In this document: positions 1-8,621 of the stretch, one piece after another | Position numbering within the stretch: position 1 is the stretch's first letter | Layout: the number at the start of each line of letters is the position of its first letter | Source of the DNA: Acidobacteriaceae bacterium KBS 146 | GTDB lineage: Bacteria > Acidobacteriota > Terriglobia > Terriglobales > Acidobacteriaceae | NCBI GenBank assembly: GCA_000688615.1 | Contig: JHVA01000001.1 | Span: 4,199,001-4,263,000 of the forward strand | Direction of reading: 5' to 3' | DNA: 64,000 nt | Program-made: the position numbers and the translations under genes | The notes under the pieces: generated by a model | The model's input: the letters and a program-made list of their open reading frames with translations, nothing else | What the model was told of the DNA's origin: nothing | Database searches by the model: none

Positions 1-1
1 C

Positions 2-1342
2 GCAACTCTCCTCTGCCTGACGTCGATCGCTTCGTTCGCCCAAACCCAAAAGCCCGCCACCGATCCTCAGGCCCGCATGCGGCAGATCATCGCCAACTAC
101 GTCGATGACAAATCCTTCATGGGTACGGTTCTCGTCGTCAAGGACGGCAAGACCCTCATCAACAGCGGCTACGGCTCGGCCGACCTCGAGTGGAACGTCC
201 CCGACTCTCCCGCCACGAAATTCCGCCTCGGCTCCCTCACCAAGCAGTTCACCGCCGCCAGCATCCTCCTCCTTCAGGAGCGCGGCAAGCTGAACATCGA
301 TGACCCCGTCAGCAAGTACATGCCCGACGCTCCCGCCGCCTGGTCGAAGATCACCATCTACAACGTCCTCACCCACACCTCTGGCATCCCCTCCTTCACC
401 GGCTTTCCCGACTACCGCACCACCGAGTGGAAGGACACCACTCCCGCCGAACTCGTCGCCCGCTTCCGCGACAAGCCCCTCGACTTCGAGCCCGGCACGA
501 AGTTCAACTACTCCAACTCCGGCTACGTCCTCCTCGGCTATCTCATCGAAAAGGTCTCCGGCCAGACCTACGCCGAATTCCTCCAGCAGAACATCTTCAT
601 CCCGCTCGGCATGAAGGACACCGGCATCGACTCCAACGCCGCCATCCTCCCTCAGCGCGCCCAGGGCTATCGCCGCACGCCGCACGGCATCGAGCACGAC
701 GGCTACATCAGCATGACCATCCCCTTCTCCGCCGGCGCCCTCTACTCCACCACCGGCGACCTTGTTAAATGGGAGCAGGGGCTCTACGGCGGCAAGGTCC
801 TCAAACCAGAATCGCTCGCCAAGATGACCACGCCCTTCAAAAGCGGTTACGGCTGCGGCATCTTCATCCGTACCGTCGACGGACACAAGCTCATCACGCA
901 CGGCGGCGGCATCGAAGGCTTCAACACCTCGCTCAACTACTACCCCGACGACAAGCTTACCGTCATCGTCCTCGGCAACCTCACCGGCGGTGCACCCGAC
1001 ATGATCGCCTCCAACCTCGGTAAGGTCGCTCTCGGTCAGCAGGTCATCCTGCCCTCCGAGCGCAAAGCCATCGACGTCTCGTCTGCTCTGCTCTCCGAAT
1101 ATGCCGGCACCTACCGGATGACCGATGCCCCCATCGACAACGTCATCGCCATTAAGGACGGCCACCTCACCACCAAACTAGCCGGCCAGCCCGCTCTCGA
1201 TCTCTTCGCGGAATCCGAAACGAAGTTCTTCCTCAAGGTCGTCGACGCGCAGGTTGAGTTCTTCCGCGATCCCACCACTCACGCCATCAATCGCCTCACC
1301 CTCTACCAGAACGGAATCGAGCACCAAGGCAAGAAACAATAA
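2..1342 (+). CDS. Serine hydrolase, beta-lactamase/PBP-like family (5' end outside window)
   Basis: Secreted or periplasmic serine hydrolase of the class C beta-lactamase/esterase/D-peptidase superfamily. The frame is open to the window edge and begins with a hydrophobic stretch ending in an SFAQ-type cleavage site, so the start codon and part of the signal peptide lie before base 1; the ATG at 77 is probably internal. The nucleophile motif SLTK (SxxK) is at 233-244, YSN (YxN) at 509-517, and an HGG motif (third active-site element) near 900. After the catalytic domain, a C-terminal beta-rich region of about 100 residues fits the lipocalin-like tail seen in many family members. Substrate cannot be predicted: members include peptidases, esterases and true beta-lactamases. 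It converges on the M28 peptidase gene, with a repeat element between them. Confidence 0.88.
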   Translation, partial: ATLLCLTSIASFAQTQKPATDPQARMRQIIANYVDDKSFMGTVLVVKDGKTLINSGYGSADLEWNVPDSPATKFRLGSLTKQFTAASILLLQERGKLNIDDPVSKYMPDAPAAWSKITIYNVLTHTSGIPSFTGFPDYRTTEWKDTTPAELVARFRDKPLDFEPGTKFNYSNSGYVLLGYLIEKVSGQTYAEFLQQNIFIPLGMKDTGIDSNAAILPQRAQGYRRTPHGIEHDGYISMTIPFSAGALYSTTGDLVKWEQGLYGGKVLKPESLAKMTTPFKSGYGCGIFIRTVDGHKLITHGGGIEGFNTSLNYYPDDKLTVIVLGNLTGGAPDMIASNLGKVALGQQVILPSERKAIDVSSALLSEYAGTYRMTDAPIDNVIAIKDGHLTTKLAGQPALDLFAESETKFFLKVVDAQVEFFRDPTTHAINRLTLYQNGIEHQGKKQ

Positions 1343-1585
1343 CTCCGCCACGAAAGAGAATGGCCGCCCATTCCCCGGGCGGCCCCTCTGTTCTAACGAA
1401 CAATCACTTCGCGCCGGAAGTCGGCTGCCGACCTCAATTCTGAGATGTGGGCTCATTTGAGCGAAGCTCGTTCCCATCTCGGGATACCTCACCCTGAAGG
1501 TGTCATCCTGAGCGGAGCATCCTGCAGCCTTACCGCAGGATGCGCAGTCGAAGGATCTGCGGTCCTGCATGGGGTGCCCAGATCT
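1343..1585. other. Convergent intergenic region with dispersed element copy R1
   Basis: 243 bases between the convergent serine hydrolase and M28 peptidase genes. It contains a small palindrome (GTCGG CTG CCGAC) near 1420, a stretch that partly resembles the left arm of the element described at 1501-1563, and the full element itself. No gene is seen. Confidence 0.6.
1501..1563. repeat. Dispersed hairpin element, copy R1
   Basis: Left arm TGTCATCCTGAGCGGAGC and right arm GTCGAAGGATCTGCGGTC flank an inverted repeat: GCATCCTGC (1517-1525), loop AGCCTTACC, GCAGGATGC (1535-1543), 9 of 9 paired. The arms match copies at 4182, 6274 and 47733, while the palindrome sequence differs in each. It lies between two convergent genes, consistent with a terminator-like or REP-like role (inference). 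Confidence 0.85.
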
Positions 1586-3838
1586 CTACTGAGCCCCAAG
1601 CTCCTTCACAATCCCCTCCAGATGCTCCGCCTCGGCATTCACCGCATTGGTCACAATCACCATCTGCTGCTTTGCCTCATCGAACCGTCCATCTTCAATC
1701 GCCTCCGTGACGCCAGGCATCGTCTTCGCCCCATAGCCCGTGTACCAGCCCGGAGCATACAGCACATGCTCCACCCACGGGCGCCGCGGCAGTCCCGCCG
1801 GATTGAGGAACTTGTGCTCCGCCATCGCCAGCTGCAGGTTGATCGTCTCAGCCTTCTTCGCGTCGAGCTCCCCGGCGGAATCCTCAGCCGCCTTCAGATC
1901 ATCCGCTGCCTTCTTCAACTTCCCAATTGCTGCATCCAGCCCCGAAAAATCGAAGTCAGGAGGATTCGGCAGCGCCTCCGGCAGCTTCACCGTCTTCGTC
2001 GGATCGGCAGCCAGTTTGTAGTACCCCGCATCGATATCCTTCTGCCGAGCCTCCGCGGCCTGCTGCATCTGCTTCACCAGCCCCTTCACCTCCTGCGAGT
2101 ACCCCGCAACCGTCGTCGCCAGATCGCGGAAGTCATAAGGCAGCAGGTCAGCGTCCGCGACGCGCATCACCAGTGTGCCCGCCGTATCTGCCAGCGCCTT
2201 GCCGTACAGCGCGTCCTTGTCGCCAAAGTGCTCGATAAACCACGGTGTGTCGTACGCCGAGTGATACGTTCCGCTGTGGTCCTCGCCGCCAAACCCCAGG
2301 CTGATGCTCGTCACTCCCAGGTGATCAACAAACGCCTGGAAGTCCGAACCCGACCCCAGCGCGCCGATTGGGATGATGTCAGCATCGCCCTCCGCCGCCT
2401 TCGCTCCATTACGCCTCGGATGCACTGCCCGCGCGGCCCTCTGCCGCTCCCACACGCTCGCCTTCGTCTCCGGGTCAGTCACATCGCGTGCGACATCATT
2501 AATGACGCGCTCCGCCTGGTAGCTTCCGCTCGCGTTCAGGAATCCGCGGTTGCTCTCATCGCTGTTCACATACAGCACGGCGTGCTCCGCCAGCTCCTTC
2601 TGGTGCGCCTCGGCCCACTCGGTCGAACCCAGCAGCCCCGGCTCCTCGCCATCCCACGCCGCATAGATCAGCGTTCGCTTCGGGCTCCATCCCTGCTTGT
2701 GCAACTCGCCTAGCGCCCGCGCCTCCTCCAGCAGCCCAGCCTGTCCGCTGATCGGGTCATCCGCACCATTCACCCACCCGTCGTAATGATTGCCGCGAAT
2801 GACCCACTGGTCCGGAGCACTCGAGCCCTTCATTGTCGCAATCACATCCAGCACCGGCTTCGTGTCCCAGTTGAACTTCAGGTCCATGTGGACCTTCGTC
2901 GTTCCCGTCCCCACGTGGTACGTAAACGGCAAGCCGCCGCGCCACGAAGCCGGAACTACCTGCCCGTCCAGCGACTTCAACAGCGGCTCCGCATCGCCAT
3001 AGCCAATCGGCAGCACCGGGATCTTCATGATCGTCTGCGACTCTGCGATCTTCAGGCGCTTCACCCCAGGCACCGACCCCTCACCCGGCGTCAGCGGGTC
3101 GCCGGAGTACACCGGCGTATCCGAAACGCTGCCCCGCTGCACGCCCTGCGGTGGACGCATCGGCCCCTTCGGCAACACATCGTCCTGTGCGTAGCCATCA
3201 TCCGCCGGGTCGGAGTAAATGATGCAGCCAATCGCTCCATGCTCATACGCCAGCTTCGGCTTCAGCCCGCGCCAGCCGCCGCCGTACCGCGTAATCACAA
3301 TCGCGCCTTTGACGGAGATGCCCAGTCGCTCCAGCTCCTCGTAGTCATCCCGCATCCCGTAGTTCACGTAGATCAACGGCCCCGTCACATCACCGTCAGC
3401 CGAGTAGATGTTGTACCCCGGCAGCTGCGTCTTGGTCTCATGCGTGTAAGGGTCCTCGGCTAGCGGAGTCTCCTCCAGCTTCAGCCTGTACTTCGTCGGC
3501 GCAATCATCTCCACCATCTGCGACTTCGGCGTGGGATACAGCACGTCGAACTGCTCAATCTTCGCGTCCCACCCCCACTCCTTGTACTTCTTCACCATCC
3601 ACTCTGCATTCTTCCGCTGCGCCTCCGAGCCCACATTGTGCGGATGCGCTGCCAGAAACTTCATGTTCTCGTGCGCTCGCGCCGCCTCCGGAATTGTCCG
3701 GAAACGCTTCTCCAGATCCAGCTCCTTCGCTGAGTCCGCGGCCGAATACCCCGGCAGGGTCTTGCTCGCAGGCTGCTGGGCAAAGCCCTGCGAGAGTGGA
3801 AGCGTAAACAAAAGAGAAAGAGCGGCAATCTGTCGCAA
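1586..3838 (-). CDS. Secreted M28 family zinc peptidase, glutamate carboxypeptidase II (PSMA)-like
   Basis: Predicted periplasmic or secreted metallopeptidase of 750 residues with the PSMA layout: signal peptide, PA-domain insert (about residues 110-300), M28 catalytic domain, and a C-terminal transferrin-receptor-like dimerisation domain. Visible zinc-site motifs are GNHYDGWVNGADD, AWDGEEPGLLGSTEWAE and YHSAYDT. The longest open frame starts at 3982, but its first 48 residues look non-coding. A TTG at 3836-3838 is preceded by AAGGAGA eight bases upstream and begins directly with a signal peptide (LRQIAALSLLFTLPLSQGFAQ), so this is the chosen start. The family removes C-terminal acidic residues from peptides; the exact substrate is unknown. 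Confidence 0.9.
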   Translation of the reverse strand: MRQIAALSLLFTLPLSQGFAQQPASKTLPGYSAADSAKELDLEKRFRTIPEAARAHENMKFLAAHPHNVGSEAQRKNAEWMVKKYKEWGWDAKIEQFDVLYPTPKSQMVEMIAPTKYRLKLEETPLAEDPYTHETKTQLPGYNIYSADGDVTGPLIYVNYGMRDDYEELERLGISVKGAIVITRYGGGWRGLKPKLAYEHGAIGCIIYSDPADDGYAQDDVLPKGPMRPPQGVQRGSVSDTPVYSGDPLTPGEGSVPGVKRLKIAESQTIMKIPVLPIGYGDAEPLLKSLDGQVVPASWRGGLPFTYHVGTGTTKVHMDLKFNWDTKPVLDVIATMKGSSAPDQWVIRGNHYDGWVNGADDPISGQAGLLEEARALGELHKQGWSPKRTLIYAAWDGEEPGLLGSTEWAEAHQKELAEHAVLYVNSDESNRGFLNASGSYQAERVINDVARDVTDPETKASVWERQRAARAVHPRRNGAKAAEGDADIIPIGALGSGSDFQAFVDHLGVTSISLGFGGEDHSGTYHSAYDTPWFIEHFGDKDALYGKALADTAGTLVMRVADADLLPYDFRDLATTVAGYSQEVKGLVKQMQQAAEARQKDIDAGYYKLAADPTKTVKLPEALPNPPDFDFSGLDAAIGKLKKAADDLKAAEDSAGELDAKKAETINLQLAMAEHKFLNPAGLPRRPWVEHVLYAPGWYTGYGAKTMPGVTEAIEDGRFDEAKQQMVIVTNAVNAEAEHLEGIVKELGAQ

Positions 3839-3954
3839 CGAAAGATTCTCCTTGAAGTGGATTTCTGTGAAAGAAAGCGGCGGGTTTCGATCAGTCTCTA
3901 ACAAAACGCATTCCAGCGATAGAAAAAACATCGGCCTGAAGTGTCGATCAGAAA

Positions 3955-3990
3955 GTTCCGCTAAGGACACGGCTTCCGCCATGCCGCAAC
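3955..3990. repeat. Direct repeat copy A of a palindromic intergenic element
   Basis: A 36-base unit beginning GTTCCGCTAAGGACACGGC and ending ATGCCGCAAC. It matches copy B at 4001-4036 at all but three positions. The internal palindrome is imperfect in this copy (CACGGC TTCCGCC ATGCCG). Confidence 0.8.
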
Positions 3991-4000
3991 CCGCGAAGTT

Positions 4001-4036
4001 GTTCCGCTAAGGGCACGGCTTCAGCCGTGCCGCAAC
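4001..4036. repeat. Direct repeat copy B of a palindromic intergenic element
   Basis: Second copy of the 36-base unit, ten bases after copy A. Here the core GCACGGC TTCA GCCGTGC is a perfect 7-bp inverted repeat. It is followed by a conserved-looking tail (GGGCTTTAGCTCCTGAGG) that suggests the unit is part of a larger composite repeat. Confidence 0.8.
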
Positions 4037-4181
4037 AGCCCCCAGGGAAAAGGGCTTTAGCTCCTGAGGTCTTACTCTGCGCGCCGGCTCCAAACGTTGC
4101 CAGATATCCCGCACCACGACTCCCACGCGAGATCTCCATCGCGCAAAGCTCGCCCCCGCCCCAAAACCCCCTCTAAGAAAG

Positions 4182-4224
4182 TGTCATCCTGAGCGAAGCG
4201 CAGCGAAGTCGAAGGATCTGCGGT
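4182..4224. repeat. Dispersed element copy R2 (short, no palindrome)
   Basis: TGTCATCCTGAGCGAAGCG is joined almost directly to AAGTCGAAGGATCTGCGGTC, with no inverted repeat between the arms. It is the only copy located between divergent rather than convergent genes. Confidence 0.8.
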
Positions 4225-4323
4225 CTAAGCTGCAGCCGAAGAATCCTGCCTCCCGAAGCAAGAGCAACACTACAAACCCTCACGACGTCTCCCCGCATCC
4301 CACCCTACCGGAGGTTTTTAACC

Positions 4324-4596
4324 ATGCGTCGCAATGTACTCCCCATCATGGCCCTCACCCTGACCCTCGCCGCTCCCATCCTTCCGGCGTACTCCCAGAG
4401 CGACTCCCAGAACACCAACCAGCAGATGACCAAAGAGCAGAAGAAGCAGCTCAAGAAGCAGGAGAAGGCAGAGAAGGCACAGGCCAATGCCGACAAGGCA
4501 AAACGCAAATCCCTCGATACCGACGAGCAGAAGAAGGCCGACAAGGCCCAGGACAAGGCCAATCGCGAGCAGCAGAAGGCCCAGCAACCCCAGTAA
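4324..4596 (+). CDS. Small secreted Lys/Gln/Ala-rich protein
   Basis: A 90-residue protein with a clear Sec signal peptide (hydrophobic LPIMALTLTLAAPILP, cleavage near AYSQ). The rest is a highly charged chain of Lys, Gln, Ala, Asp and Glu, including several KA/QK-rich heptad-like runs, which predicts a helical or disordered rod. GGAGG at 4310-4314 is nine bases before the ATG, which supports expression. No enzymatic motif is visible and the function is unknown; a periplasmic chaperone-like or structural role would be speculation. Confidence 0.75.
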   Translation: MRRNVLPIMALTLTLAAPILPAYSQSDSQNTNQQMTKEQKKQLKKQEKAEKAQANADKAKRKSLDTDEQKKADKAQDKANREQQKAQQPQ

Positions 4597-4700
4597 GCAC
4601 TCGTATTCCTGTCAAGCGCCTTCGTCACGTATCCATAGCCATAAGAAGGACTTACTTCTGCCGAATCCACCTCCCTCAGCAGATATAATGGAACCAAGCG

Positions 4701-4726
4701 AAAAGCCCCGGCTCTCCGGGGCTTTT
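4701..4726 (+). terminator. Rho-independent terminator
   Basis: Perfect 11-bp stem AAAAGCCCCGG, loop CTCT, CCGGGGCTTTT, just downstream of the small secreted protein and before the MATE gene. The A-run and T-run lie at the ends of the stem. Confidence 0.85.
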
Positions 4727-4859
4727 CTGTCTGATGGATTCTCGCTCATGCGGTTCTGCCGACCGTCTTCCATGCCGTTTGGCAACAGGCGTGCGCTCGA
4801 GGTCCGGACCTAAATCTCATCGTTCGAAGACTTTGCGCAAAAACAGGGAGGGGAGGGGT

Positions 4860-6248
4860 ATGACAGCTCGCCAGCAGATCCGCCACATGCTCGTCCTCGC
4901 CCTCCCTCTCATCGCCGCCGAGCTCGGCTGGATGTCCATGGGAATCGTCGACACCATCATGGTCGGCCACATGGACAACGCGGCCGTCAACATCGCCTCC
5001 GCCGCCCTCGGCCAGGTCCTCTACAACACGCTCGCCTTCGGAATCGCCGGTGTCCTCCTCTCGCTCGACACCTTCCTCTCGCAATCGCATGGCGCCGGAC
5101 GCTACGACGAGGCGAACCGCTGGCTCTACCACGGTCTCATCCTCGCCGCTGTACTCGCCGCGACGCTCTTCGGAATCGTCGAGCTCGCCCCGCTCGTCAT
5201 GCACCGCATGCCCATCAACCCGCAGGTCATGGACGGAGCCATCCGCTTCCTCCATGCCCTCAACTGGGGGACGCCGACACTCTTTCTCTACTTCACCCTG
5301 CGCCGCTACCTGCAGGCCTTCGATCACGTCCGCCCCATCGCCTTCGCGCTGGTGACAGCGAACCTCTGCAACGTCCTCGGCAACTGGATCCTGATCTACG
5401 GCCACCACTGGGGACCGTTACAAATTCCCGCGCTCGGCATCGTAGGCTCGGGCCTCGCGACCTCACTCTCGCGTACCTATCTAGCCCTCTTCCTGCTCGC
5501 CGCCATCTGGCATGTCGAGCACAAGCACAACTACGGCCTGCGCTCCATGCTGCGCCACATCGAATCCAGCCGCCTCAAGCGACTCACCATCCTCGGCGCT
5601 CCTGCAGGCGGCCAGATCTTCGTCGAGATCGCCATCTTCGCCACCGTGACCTTCCTCATCGGAACCATGGGGCCGCTGCCGCTCTCCGGTCATGAGATCG
5701 CGCTCAACTGCGCCAGCTTCACCTTCATGGTGCCCTTCGCCATCTCTGCAGCCGCTGCGGTTCGCGTCGGTCAGGCGATCGGCCGCGTCGCCCCCCGCGA
5801 GGCCGCAGGGGCCGGCTGGACCGCCATCCTGCTCGGCGCAGGCTGCATGGCGACCTTCTCTATCATTCTCAGCGTCTTCGCGCACCCTATCGCCCGGGCC
5901 TTCACTCCCGACCACGCGGTGATCGCCGCGACGGTCCCTCTCCTGTACGTCGCCGCCGCCTTCCAGTTCTTCGACGGCCTCCAGATCACCGCCACCGGAG
6001 CTCTACGCGGTGCAGGCAACACGCACGCCGGCCTGATCGTCCAGATCGTCGGCTACTGGATCATCGGTCTTCCTGTAGGTGGCTGGCTCGGCTTCCGACG
6101 TCACTACGGTGCGCTCGGCCTCTGGATCGGCCTCTGCGCTGGCCTCATCGTCGCTGGTGTCGCCTTGACCGCCGTCTGGAGCCGCACGACACGTTCTCTG
6201 TCCCAGAGAACTCTGCCTCCTGAACTCGAGCTCAAAGAGACAAAGTGA
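4860..6248 (+). CDS. MATE family multidrug/toxin efflux transporter
   Basis: Inner-membrane antiporter of 462 residues with about 12 hydrophobic segments arranged as two repeated halves, as in the MatE family. The N-terminal region (LALPLIAAELGWMSMGIVDTI) and the second-half GAPAGGQIFVEI segment are typical. The open frame extends upstream to 4734, but that portion overlaps the terminator and is Arg/Ser-rich. The ATG at 4860 follows a strong purine run (GGGAGGGGAGGGG) and starts the membrane protein properly. It is expected to exchange cationic drugs or metabolites for Na+ or H+; the substrate is unknown. It is convergent with the FUSC gene, with element R3 between them. Confidence 0.92.
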   Translation: MTARQQIRHMLVLALPLIAAELGWMSMGIVDTIMVGHMDNAAVNIASAALGQVLYNTLAFGIAGVLLSLDTFLSQSHGAGRYDEANRWLYHGLILAAVLAATLFGIVELAPLVMHRMPINPQVMDGAIRFLHALNWGTPTLFLYFTLRRYLQAFDHVRPIAFALVTANLCNVLGNWILIYGHHWGPLQIPALGIVGSGLATSLSRTYLALFLLAAIWHVEHKHNYGLRSMLRHIESSRLKRLTILGAPAGGQIFVEIAIFATVTFLIGTMGPLPLSGHEIALNCASFTFMVPFAISAAAAVRVGQAIGRVAPREAAGAGWTAILLGAGCMATFSIILSVFAHPIARAFTPDHAVIAATVPLLYVAAAFQFFDGLQITATGALRGAGNTHAGLIVQIVGYWIIGLPVGGWLGFRRHYGALGLWIGLCAGLIVAGVALTAVWSRTTRSLSQRTLPPELELKETK

Positions 6249-6273
6249 TAAGGGGAGCGCGGATCAAACCAGG

Positions 6274-6334
6274 TGTCATTCTAAGCGGAGTTTGTCGCGT
6301 GAGACGCAACAAACGAACTCGAAGGATCTGCGGT
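6274..6334. repeat. Dispersed hairpin element, copy R3
   Basis: Variant left arm TGTCATTCTAAGCGGA and right arm CTCGAAGGATCTGCGGTTT. The internal inverted repeat is GTTTGTCGCG (6290-6299) against CGCAACAAAC (6305-6314), 9 of 10 paired, with a different sequence from the other copies. It lies between the convergent MATE and FUSC genes. Confidence 0.82.
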
Positions 6335-6393
6335 TTGCCCGAACTTTATGAGATCACGGTGGAAACAGAAGATCATCTGTCGATCGATACGCC

Positions 6394-8592
6394 TTAGCGG
6401 CTCTCTTGCACCAAAACTACGGCGGTCTTCTCCATCACATTGGTCTGCCGCTCGAGACGCCGCAGTTGATGTTCTACCGGAGTCTCCTCCCCGGAAGCTG
6501 CTTCGGGCTGGGTCGTTGGTTCCTGCTTCAATGTGTTCGACGTCTGAATCGCGAGCGCGCGGTCGAGCCTCTCTCCCAGCGCGTCCAGGCGAGCAGCGAC
6601 CCTCTCCGCTCGGACACGCGAATCTTGATCGCCCTGTCCAAGCGCCGCCAGCGTGGTGACCGCTCGCGTCATGCGGCGAAGATAAGTGACAAACGTGAGC
6701 GCCTCTTCCCATCTCCCTCCTGAGGCGAGCGGCACCCGAGGTTCCAGCATGATGCGATCAAGGGCTTCTTCTGCATCGTTCAACGCAAGTCCACACGCGC
6801 GGCGGGCCGGCGCAAGCACAGTTCGATCTGCGGCGATGCGATCCGTGTCGGAAGAGGCACTTTCGAGCGCATTCCAGAAACGAAGCATCGCCCGCACATA
6901 GGCTGCGTCGGCCAGCGCACCCCGTGCGAGCAGCCTCTTCAGCTCCATGCGATCCTTCTCCGGCCACAGCAAACGCATAGCCAGCACCGCGACCCCTGCG
7001 CCAAGCAACGTCATGCCGATGCGGACCCCGGCAAAGTGCCAGTCGCGAAGATGAGGAAGACTCAGCAGGACGAAGGTTGGCGTCAGAAAGAAGCAGTACC
7101 AGGCATAATCGACCGCATAGGTCGCCAGCGTAAACACGCTGGTCACAGTCACGACAGCGATCAGGCCCTCCTGGCTGTGTATTCCCGCAGCGAGGACTGC
7201 TGCGAGAATACCTCCTGCGATCGTGCCGGCGACGCGCTGCACGCCGCGCCGCAACGTGCCGGACCCGCTCGGCTGCAGCACAATGATCGACGTCATTCCC
7301 AGCCATGATCCGTGGCTGATGTGCACCAGCCGCATCAGCATCACATCGACGGCCCCGACGATCAACATGCGCAAAGCGTGCCGCATCATGACGGAGCGGA
7401 GGGTCCAGTTGGCTCGGGCCGCATCGGGAATGGATCTCCAGCTGGTCTCGGCAACCATCTCTCCCGATCTCGAAAGCAACGATCGTGTATCGCGGGGAGC
7501 TTTGCCGGAAGGCTGAATTCTAGGTTCCACGCCACTCCATAAAGCGCGAATCGCCTCAAAGGCAACTTCGACATTCAACAACGCGTCCCGTTCTTCCTGG
7601 ACCAGGTGGGCAATCAAGGGCTCCGTCGATTCCTCGAGCGCTCGCAGCTTTTGCGCGCGCTTGTGAAGATGCTCGATGGAGTGCGAGCCTTCAGGGGCAA
7701 ACGACGATCCATCATCCGAAGGCCGTTGCCGAAGCGCCGCCGCGATCACGAGCTCCGCTCGTTCGAGCCACTTCAATGCATCCGTCATCGCCGCCTGCGA
7801 CTCTTCATTCGATGTCGACTCGAGTAGTTCGGTCCAGCGAATGGTCCCGGCAAACAGAAGGTCAGCCGTCTCCAGCAGAACCGTCAGCGAACGCGCCCGC
7901 AGTGTGCGTGCGGTGATGCGAGCTCCTGTAGCCCCGATGGCGACACGAGCGCTCTCCATCCCGAGCCGCATCCTGCGCTGCAGCTCGTGCATGCGAACTC
8001 TCTCCGTCTGCCGCGCCGCGCTGTCCGGCGTGGTCGCATGCACTTGAGAGGTAAACGCAGCAAGCATCGTGTAGCAATCGGCCACACCAAGCCGTGCTGG
8101 GCGGAATGGATCGAGGGGCCAGAGAAAGAGGCTAAGGGCTGCCGCCCACAGTCCTCCAAGCACATAAGCGGCAGCACTTGAGAAGGCACCGGCGAGGGTG
8201 TGAGTGGTGCCTCCGAACCCGGCAAAGTAAAGGACCAGGATGATGACGGATGTAGACGCGAGCTGGTTGGTGAGGACGCGGGCAAAAGTGGTAACAAAAC
8301 AGAAGAGCGCGGTTGCAACGATCGCCAGCCAGAGAGGTGCTGCGGCCAGCGAACCGACGATGCAGGCGATGGCTCCGCCAATCAGCACGGTAAGCATTGT
8401 GGTCCAGCGGCTTCGGTACGGTCCGCCGTTGTCGACCAGGATTGCTTCGAATCCGCCTAGTGCCGCCCAGCCCATGGGCTTGCCAAGATAGCGGCAGACA
8501 AGCATGGCCGCCAGGACGGCGATACCGGCGCGAAGTCCCCGTCTCCAGTGAAGTCGCCGGAGCGTATTGGCCCATTGAGTGAGCAGAGGCAT
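6394..8592 (-). CDS. FUSC family inner-membrane protein (YccS/AaeB-like)
   Basis: Membrane protein of 732 residues with two bundles of hydrophobic segments (about residues 15-150 and 410-530), each followed by a soluble helical region. This is the fusaric-acid-resistance/aromatic-acid exporter layout (FUSC, YccS, AaeB). The first bundle contains MGWAALGGFEAILVDNGG and the second HGSWLGMTSIIVLQPSGSGT, typical of the duplicated family motif. The ATG at 8592 was chosen because the longer frame (to 8856) runs into the upstream EamA gene and is not membrane-like. The EamA gene ends 29 bases upstream, so the two exporters may be co-transcribed. The substrate is not predictable. Confidence 0.85.
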   Translation of the reverse strand: MPLLTQWANTLRRLHWRRGLRAGIAVLAAMLVCRYLGKPMGWAALGGFEAILVDNGGPYRSRWTTMLTVLIGGAIACIVGSLAAAPLWLAIVATALFCFVTTFARVLTNQLASTSVIILVLYFAGFGGTTHTLAGAFSSAAAYVLGGLWAAALSLFLWPLDPFRPARLGVADCYTMLAAFTSQVHATTPDSAARQTERVRMHELQRRMRLGMESARVAIGATGARITARTLRARSLTVLLETADLLFAGTIRWTELLESTSNEESQAAMTDALKWLERAELVIAAALRQRPSDDGSSFAPEGSHSIEHLHKRAQKLRALEESTEPLIAHLVQEERDALLNVEVAFEAIRALWSGVEPRIQPSGKAPRDTRSLLSRSGEMVAETSWRSIPDAARANWTLRSVMMRHALRMLIVGAVDVMLMRLVHISHGSWLGMTSIIVLQPSGSGTLRRGVQRVAGTIAGGILAAVLAAGIHSQEGLIAVVTVTSVFTLATYAVDYAWYCFFLTPTFVLLSLPHLRDWHFAGVRIGMTLLGAGVAVLAMRLLWPEKDRMELKRLLARGALADAAYVRAMLRFWNALESASSDTDRIAADRTVLAPARRACGLALNDAEEALDRIMLEPRVPLASGGRWEEALTFVTYLRRMTRAVTTLAALGQGDQDSRVRAERVAARLDALGERLDRALAIQTSNTLKQEPTTQPEAASGEETPVEHQLRRLERQTNVMEKTAVVLVQESR

Positions 8593-8621
8593 CCTGACAA
8601 AGAGTGTAGCTTCGACCTTGC

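Larger units (their letters stand above)
3839..4323. other. Divergent intergenic region rich in repeats
   Basis: 485 bases between the divergent M28 peptidase and a small secreted protein. It holds a duplicated palindromic element (3955-3990 and 4001-4036), a GC-rich tail with CAGGGAAAAGGGCTTTAG, and the palindrome-less dispersed element copy R2 (4182-4224). Small open frames here appear to be chance frames. Promoters for both flanking genes must lie here, but no confident -35/-10 pair was identified. Confidence 0.6.

Noticed and set aside
1445..2713. Long plus-strand frame (422 codons) antisense to the M28 peptidase
   Set aside because: It is Arg/Leu/His-rich, has no recognisable domain or start signal, and the minus-strand peptidase explains the region. 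High GC creates long shadow frames.
4684..4689. TATAAT before the terminator at 4701 as a promoter
   Set aside because: No -35 hexamer at the right distance, and a terminator lies immediately downstream.
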